A stretch of 64,000 nucleotides of DNA from Methylocaldum sp002005105. GTDB taxonomy: Bacteria; Pseudomonadota; Gammaproteobacteria; Methylococcales; Methylococcaceae. Every line of letters begins with the position of its first letter. The stretch's first letter is position 1. The stretch lies in assembly GCF_051027545.1 (NCBI RefSeq), contig NZ_CP194902.1:1178001-1242000 (forward strand), written 5' to 3'. The position numbers and the translations under genes were made by a program. The notes under the pieces were generated by a model. That model did not search any database. It was not told where the DNA came from and was given only the letters and a program-made list of their open reading frames with translations. Of the stretch, positions 59,062-64,000 are shown piece after piece.

Positions 59062-60474
59062 ATGAAGCGATACGGATCACCGTGCATGCACGGGTTATTG
59101 GCAATCATTTTGTCGCTCCTGGTGTTCGCCAGCGGGAGTAGAGCGGATATGAAGGCTTTTGTCGGCGGTACCCTGATCGATGGAACCGGCGGCGCGCCAC
59201 GCGCCGATGCCGTAATCGTGGTGGAGGGCGAGCGAATTGCGGCGGTGGGAAACTGGGGCGAGATACCGATTCCTCCCGAAGCGCGGGTAATCGACGCGAG
59301 CGGGAAATGGATCGTTCCCGGCTTGATCGATGCGCACATACACTTCTTTCAATCGGGCGGTCTTTATACCCGTCCGGATGTGATCGATCTGCGGGATGTT
59401 CGCCCTTATGCGGACGAGATCACCGGGATCAGGCAGCGCATCCCCGACACCTTGTCTCGATACGTGGCGAGCGGCGTGACCTCGGTGGTGGACGTCGGCG
59501 GTCCGTTCTGGACCTTCGAGGTACGGGATCTCGCGAGGCGGACCGAACGGGCGCCGCGCGTCGCGGTGGCGGGACCCTTGATCGCGACTTATTTTCCGCA
59601 GGAACTCAAGGCCGAGGATCCGGCGCTGATCAAGGTCGATTCTGCCGAGGAAAGCCGCGCCACGGTGCGAGAGATTTTGGCGCGCAAGCCGGACCTCATC
59701 AAAATCTGGTTCATTCCCTTGCCGGGCCGGAGTCTTGCGTTTCAGACCGCCATAGTGCAGGCCGCGATCGAGGCGAGCCATGCCGCCGGCACTCGGGTCG
59801 TGGTGCACGCGACCGAACTGGAGACCGCACGGGCGGCGGTGCAGGCGGGTGCGGACATTCTCGCCCACAGCGTGGAGGACCGCCGGGTCGACGAGGCCTT
59901 CATCAAGCTACTGAAGGATCGGAACGTGGTGTACGTGACCACCCTCGTCGTCAACGAGGGTTATCAGGAGGTGCTGGGACGGAAGGTTCGGCTGACCGAC
60001 ATCGAACGCCGCCTCGGCGATCCCGAGGCGATCGCGACGTTCGACGAGCTGGCTAGCCTGCCCGTTTGGAAAAAGCCTTGGGCTTACCACTGGTTCAGCC
60101 GGGATATCGCATTCTGGAATCTGAAGCGTTTGCAGCAGAGCGGCGTGACCGTCGCCGCCGGGACCGATGCCGGCAATATCGGCACCTTGCACGGGCCGGC
60201 GCTGCACCGGGAGTTCGAGCTGATGGCCGAGGCCGGCTTGTCGCCCGAGGAGATTCTGACTGCCGCGACGCAAGGCGGAGCTCGCGTCATGGGGCGAAGC
60301 GCCGAATTGGGGACCGTGGAGCAGGGCAAAATCGCCGATTTCGTGCTGCTCGACGCCGATCCGCTGGCCGATGTCATTCATTTGCGCCGCATTTTCCGCG
60401 TGGTCAAGGGAGGGGCCGTTTTCGATCCCCGAGCGTGGGACGAGCAAAAGCCGTCGATGCGATCCCGGCTTTGA
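59062..60474 (+). CDS. Exported amidohydrolase (imidazolonepropionase-like)
   Basis: A 470-residue metal-dependent hydrolase. The signal peptide is GLLAIILSLLVFASGSRA. HxH is in LIDAHIHFF, the bridging Lys in LIKIWFIP, then His in VVVHATE and DILAHSVED, and Asp in AAGTDAGNIGTLHG. The substrate is unknown; similar enzymes are prolidases or cyclic amide hydrolases. The start at 59062 is selected because it gives a normal signal peptide. Confidence 0.86.
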   Translation: MKRYGSPCMHGLLAIILSLLVFASGSRADMKAFVGGTLIDGTGGAPRADAVIVVEGERIAAVGNWGEIPIPPEARVIDASGKWIVPGLIDAHIHFFQSGGLYTRPDVIDLRDVRPYADEITGIRQRIPDTLSRYVASGVTSVVDVGGPFWTFEVRDLARRTERAPRVAVAGPLIATYFPQELKAEDPALIKVDSAEESRATVREILARKPDLIKIWFIPLPGRSLAFQTAIVQAAIEASHAAGTRVVVHATELETARAAVQAGADILAHSVEDRRVDEAFIKLLKDRNVVYVTTLVVNEGYQEVLGRKVRLTDIERRLGDPEAIATFDELASLPVWKKPWAYHWFSRDIAFWNLKRLQQSGVTVAAGTDAGNIGTLHGPALHREFELMAEAGLSPEEILTAATQGGARVMGRSAELGTVEQGKIADFVLLDADPLADVIHLRRIFRVVKGGAVFDPRAWDEQKPSMRSRL

Positions 60475-60520
60475 AACGAACTTCGAACAAAGTACGCTGT
60501 TGAATTTCGAGGAGATATCC

Positions 60521-61156
60521 ATGGAAGCCAAACCGAAAATTCTCGCTTTTGCCGGCAGTACGCGAGAACGCTCCTACAACAAAATGCTGGTGCGGATCGC
60601 CGCGGCAGGCGCCCGTCGGGCCGGCGCCGAGGTGACGGTGGCAGACCTGCGCGATTTTCCGATGCCGATCTATGACGGTGACTTGGAGAGCCGCGATGGC
60701 ATTCCCGCCAACGCCCTGAAATTCAGACATCTGATGATGGCGCATCAGGGGCTCTTGATCGCTTCGCCCGAGTACAACAGCTCGATTTCGCCGCTCCTCA
60801 AGAACACCATCGACTGGATATCCCGGCCGGTCGGCGGCGAGGATGGCCTGGCGCTTTTCCGGAACAAGGTCGCCACCCTGCTGTCGGCTTCGCCCGGAGG
60901 CTTCGGCGGTCTCCGCGGCCTGGTTCACTTGCGGGCGATCCTGGGCAACATCGGTGTCATCGTCCTGCCCGACCAATTGGCGGTGGCCAAGGCTCACGAA
61001 GCGTTCCAGCCCGAGGGCACGCTGACCGATCCCAAACAACACGCCGCCGTCGAAGCCTTGGGGGCAAATCTCGCCGCCACTTTGGCGAAATTGCATGGAC
61101 AGACCCTAATGCCCGAGCCGGAGGAGCGTCGGCACGATCTGAGCCGAATCGGGTAA
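60521..61156 (+). CDS. NADPH-dependent FMN reductase
   Basis: A 211-residue flavodoxin-fold protein. FAGSTRERSYNKMLV binds the FMN phosphate, and SPEYNSSISPLLKNTIDWIS and LLSASPGGFGGLRG complete the family pattern. Such enzymes reduce quinones, azo dyes, chromate or FMN. GAGGAGATATCC precedes the ATG. It lies 46 bases after the amidohydrolase gene on the same strand. Confidence 0.9.
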   Translation: MEAKPKILAFAGSTRERSYNKMLVRIAAAGARRAGAEVTVADLRDFPMPIYDGDLESRDGIPANALKFRHLMMAHQGLLIASPEYNSSISPLLKNTIDWISRPVGGEDGLALFRNKVATLLSASPGGFGGLRGLVHLRAILGNIGVIVLPDQLAVAKAHEAFQPEGTLTDPKQHAAVEALGANLAATLAKLHGQTLMPEPEERRHDLSRIG

Positions 61157-61249
61157 GGTTCGGCCACAGAGCGAGAAAGGCCGAGCGGTCGTGGAACAAC
61201 AACGCCTTGGCTGTCTTCATGCCGCTACGCGCCGTATTTCAGCATACGC

Positions 61250-63217
61250 CTACGGCGAATCGAGCGGGCGGAATACCAGGTAGAACTGCGTCTCCGTTGC
61301 CATGGCTTCGAGGTAGATGCCCCGGCGGGTGTACGGCGCGGCGGAATCGGGGACGGTGCCCACAAACACCCGCTGCAGCTCGGCGCCGGCGATCGCCAGG
61401 GCAAACCGGCGGCCGGCGCAGTCGAGCGTGCCGCTCCAAGTGCCCGCCGCCGCATAGGCGGTCCAGTCCTTCCAGTAACCGAAGGCCGTCGCATTCGGCA
61501 GCGATGCCCCTTCCGCGACAGACGGCCGGTCGGCGGTCACGGCACAGGGTGTGTTCAGGACCACACCGATCGCGTGCGGCGTGTCCGAGCCGGTGGTCAC
61601 CCCCACCTGATCGATAAAGTCGCCGGCGCCGATGGCGAGCCGCCGGGTTGCGGTCACGCCCGGACGATAGCTCGGATGGGACACCGCCGCGAACGAGCCG
61701 TCCGGCGCGACCTCATCGAGCTGTCCCTCGGACGGCCAGGGATTTTGCCCGTCGCCGTCGACCAGCGGCACGTTGTGCGCCGGTGCCCGGCTGAAATAGC
61801 CCTTGTGCAGCGGCGAGCCGTAGCCGACCGTGCCGGCGTCTTTGAGAAGCCAGGTGTCGCCGTATTGCAGTTCATAAGTGAGGGCTTCCTGCTGGGCATG
61901 AAACCGGGCTTTCTGGCCATAGCGCAACAGGGCATGCCAGCCGTTCTTCACGAGCTGAACCGCATCGAGACCCGGCACCGGTCCCGACGCCAGGTCGGGC
62001 AGTACCGGCATCGAATCGACCGGCTTGGGCGGATCGAGCAGGGTGTCCCAGCTCAGCTGGCCCTTCGCTTCGTCCAGCCCGAGCCAGGTCGGCAACACCC
62101 GGCGGGAGGCCGCCCACAACTTGCGGTTCGGCGCCTTGCGATTAGGCGGCGAATCGTTGAGGGTCGGGGCGTCTTCATTGGCAAAGCGCACGGTCACCGG
62201 AGAAATCATCAGGTTCTGCGCGATCCAGAGTTCCCGGGCGAACTCGGCCAGCCGCCCGCGCAACGAGGCGCCGACCAGCAGCTCCACCAAGGCCTGAACC
62301 GTATACTCCTGATAGGACAGGGAGTGCTCGTACCAGAACCAGTCCGGCGAGACGCCGGTCGCCAGGAGCGACGGAAGACCTAAGGCCGAATGCTTGCCGA
62401 AGCCGATCAACTCGGGTTGTTCGAACTCGAGTCCGATCAGCGTCACGGCCGCGGCATGCCAGACGGCGATGTTGTGGACCTCGCGCGACGACGCCATCAC
62501 ATTGGCCGCCAACGGCAGGAACAGCCCCTCGCGCCAGTGGTCGGCGCGGGCCGCCGGGACATGGGGTTTCAGCAGCCGGACCGCTTCGATCAACACCAGG
62601 GCGCGGGTCGCTTCGTCCAGACTCTGATTCATCAGCTGGGCTCGGCCGTTCCAGGTCTGCAACGGGAAGCCGCGGTAGGCGTCGGCGTAGAAATCGAGCT
62701 GCGAAGCCGCCCAATCCAAGTAGCGCGTATCGCCGGTCAGGCGGAACAGTCGGGCGGCGTCCAGCACGCGATCGATGTTGTAGATCCGATTATGGGCGAT
62801 CCAGGCGGCGCGCAGCTTTTCGTGGCCGGGCTGGTCGGGCGGTATCGGCTGATCGGGGGTCCAGTGGAGGAGAACGCCCGTGTTCGGATCGACGTAGTCG
62901 TGGATCCAGCCGGCGACCCAGTCCGCGCTCTCGCGGGGCGTGGTCATCCAGTGATCGATCCAGTCGGTTCGCTCCTGCAACCAAGCCGTCCAGCGAGGAT
63001 CCTGTGCCACGCGCCGGCGGGCCGCGTCCCAGTACTCACGGGCGGCACGGGCCGGTGCATAGCCGCCTTCGCCGGCCTTCAGCGTGGCGAAAGCAGATTT
63101 GCTTTCGTCATTGCTAGGCAGCCCTGACAACGGCGGGGTTTCTCCGACGGCCATGGGATTGACAAATACCCCCGCTAGCGCTAGAGCCAGCCTGCTCCAT
63201 AATCGGAAATCTCTCAT
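61250..63217 (-). CDS. Exported heparinase II/III-like polysaccharide lyase
   Basis: A 655-residue protein with a signal peptide (LALALAGVFVNPMAVG). The N-terminal helical toroid covers about residues 60-380, with EVHNIAVWHAAAV, FWYEHSLSYQEYTVQALVEL and NRIYNIDRVLDAARLFRL, where N-H and Tyr-Glu-His patterns occur. The beta-sandwich heparinase domain follows (LHKGYFSRAPAHNVPLVDGD). This family breaks uronic-acid polysaccharides such as alginate or heparan. The substrate is unknown. A lone gene. Confidence 0.8.
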   Translation of the reverse strand: MRDFRLWSRLALALAGVFVNPMAVGETPPLSGLPSNDESKSAFATLKAGEGGYAPARAAREYWDAARRRVAQDPRWTAWLQERTDWIDHWMTTPRESADWVAGWIHDYVDPNTGVLLHWTPDQPIPPDQPGHEKLRAAWIAHNRIYNIDRVLDAARLFRLTGDTRYLDWAASQLDFYADAYRGFPLQTWNGRAQLMNQSLDEATRALVLIEAVRLLKPHVPAARADHWREGLFLPLAANVMASSREVHNIAVWHAAAVTLIGLEFEQPELIGFGKHSALGLPSLLATGVSPDWFWYEHSLSYQEYTVQALVELLVGASLRGRLAEFARELWIAQNLMISPVTVRFANEDAPTLNDSPPNRKAPNRKLWAASRRVLPTWLGLDEAKGQLSWDTLLDPPKPVDSMPVLPDLASGPVPGLDAVQLVKNGWHALLRYGQKARFHAQQEALTYELQYGDTWLLKDAGTVGYGSPLHKGYFSRAPAHNVPLVDGDGQNPWPSEGQLDEVAPDGSFAAVSHPSYRPGVTATRRLAIGAGDFIDQVGVTTGSDTPHAIGVVLNTPCAVTADRPSVAEGASLPNATAFGYWKDWTAYAAAGTWSGTLDCAGRRFALAIAGAELQRVFVGTVPDSAAPYTRRGIYLEAMATETQFYLVFRPLDSP

Positions 63218-63846
63218 GCTTGAAGCACTCCCTTGATGGTCATGGATGAAAAAACTGTCGTGAATTGCCCGGGAAGTTAAGTTCGATTTCAGCCGTCTTA
63301 ATGCATCGAAAACGGGTAATATAATGTATGCGGCGTGCCGGGATTGCCTTTGCCCGTACTGTTTTGCTATTTCGCGGGATACCGAGTCGTATATTCGGTA
63401 TGCAGCGTACCATGGAAAGAAACAGCTTCTTTTTTATCATGGCCGACACGGTTCTTGTTACCTTTAAGAGCTCTGTTTTCAAGTCGAAACATTTCTGCCG
63501 GGATTATTATTTTTGCCGGCCGATTTCGAATCGGAAAGGTTTCGACCTGTACCTCGAAAAATCGCGGCTTAAGGTATATCGAATGTGTTGTAGCTTTACT
63601 GAATCCGTTTCAGTCTATGCGTTGCCGGACCGGTAGCAATCGATGATGATTTTCGGTGTCGCACATTGCGAGAACTCTATATTCGGTTTTTACAATGCGC
63701 TTTATATTCGTCGTAGGACTTACTTTAAAGGGAAAGTCTTTTTTATATCGTGACTCGACCCACAAAACCGAAAGCGGACAGATTGTCTTGTAGATATACT
63801 CGGCGGACAGGACGAATTCTCGACGATTTACAACTCGGTTTGGAAA
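63218..63846. other. AT-richer intergenic region before ampD
   Basis: About 630 bases, noticeably richer in A and T than the rest. Frames of about 100 codons near 63330 have no domain and no clear ribosome binding site. No repeat of families A-D is present. Promoters for ampD may lie at 63690-63840. Confidence 0.5.
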
Positions 63847-64000
63847 ATGAAGATAATCGATAACTGGCTGGCAAACGCGAGGCGGCTAGAGAGTTGCAAT
63901 TGCGACGACAGGCCCGATTCAGGGGATATTTCGCTGGTGGTGATACATGGCATCAGTTTGCCTCCGGGCGAGTTTGGCGGCAACTGGATCGACTGTTTGT
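63847..64000 (+). CDS. ampD: 1,6-anhydro-N-acetylmuramyl-L-alanine amidase AmpD, 5' part
   Basis: The gene runs off the right edge after 51 codons. The start MKIIDNWLANARRLES is followed by CNCDDRPDSGDISLVVIHGI and SLPPGEFGGNWIDCL, the AmpD signature, with the first zinc His in VIHGIS. AmpD recycles murein peptides in the cytoplasm and affects beta-lactamase induction in other bacteria. Confidence 0.9.
   Translation, partial: MKIIDNWLANARRLESCNCDDRPDSGDISLVVIHGISLPPGEFGGNWIDCL

Noticed and set aside
63328..63636. Frames of about 100 codons before ampD
   Set aside because: No ribosome binding site or domain; composition differs from coding DNA here.

Overview
The window is high-GC bacterial DNA with tightly packed operons. 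It most resembles a gammaproteobacterial methanotroph (Methylococcales). The strongest pointer is a full-length PmoC (membrane methane monooxygenase subunit C) at 26567-27460 with its metal ligands intact. MlaA, RNase T, Grx4, TrkH, NhaD, Kdp-type regulators, OpgD, Prs-like and AmpD proteins fit the same assignment. The genus is inference; no rRNA or other marker is present.

Layout. 1-2.8 kb: housekeeping genes (mlaA start, rnt, grxD, NAD-type isocitrate dehydrogenase) and tRNA-Glu(CUC), with a recombinase-like relic beside the tRNA. 3-8.7 kb: ion homeostasis (TrkH, NhaD, KdpE and a short KdpD, without kdpFABC). 9-15.6 kb: periplasmic glucan protein OpgD, a discoidin/glycosidase protein, an epoxide-hydrolase-like enzyme and a degenerate metallo-beta-lactamase-like protein. 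15.8-19.7 kb: one operon of BON protein, DJ-1/PfpI, a small coiled coil, a phosphoribosyltransferase, a small hydrolase and a second PRPP synthetase. 20-23 kb: small genes, an SDR, an RNase H-like protein and a 36-residue membrane peptide with its own terminator. 23.5-28 kb: RsbT-like kinase, PAS/LOV-like/SpoIIE phosphatase, solitary PmoC, cytosine deaminase.

28.7-41.6 kb: a BcsL-type acetyltransferase, a lipoprotein cyclase, a lysine-catabolism group (ALDH7, a two-lobed VOC-like protein, lysine 6-dehydrogenase-like), SulP transporter with beta-carbonic anhydrase, and a YdiJ-like 2-hydroxyglutarate/D-lactate dehydrogenase. 41.9-50.1 kb: a nearly complete kynurenine/3-hydroxyanthranilate operon (SDR, 2-aminomuconate semialdehyde dehydrogenase, RidA-type deaminase, 3-hydroxyanthranilate dioxygenase, ACMS decarboxylase, kynurenine formamidase, kynureninase, kynurenine 3-monooxygenase). 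It is interrupted by a DUF559 gene between roughly 40-bp inverted repeats. No tryptophan dioxygenase lies in the window. 50.4-64 kb: a di-haem peroxidase-like protein, a DapA-family aldolase, a DUF393 protein, a beta-propeller protein, a chemoreceptor with a stand-alone copy of its sensory domain, an amidohydrolase, an FMN reductase, a heparinase-like lyase and the start of ampD.

Intergenic space is unusually rich in repeats. Family A is a roughly 150-bp element that folds into five consecutive hairpins (four copies, two in tandem). Family B carries ends of the type GTAGGTCGGCAATCC. Family C is a composite around GTAGGGTGGGTTAGG with conserved outer ends. These, the DUF559 cassette, the solitary PmoC beside partner-switching regulators, and the lysine/tryptophan catabolic genes that could meet at 2-oxoadipate are the main points of interest.
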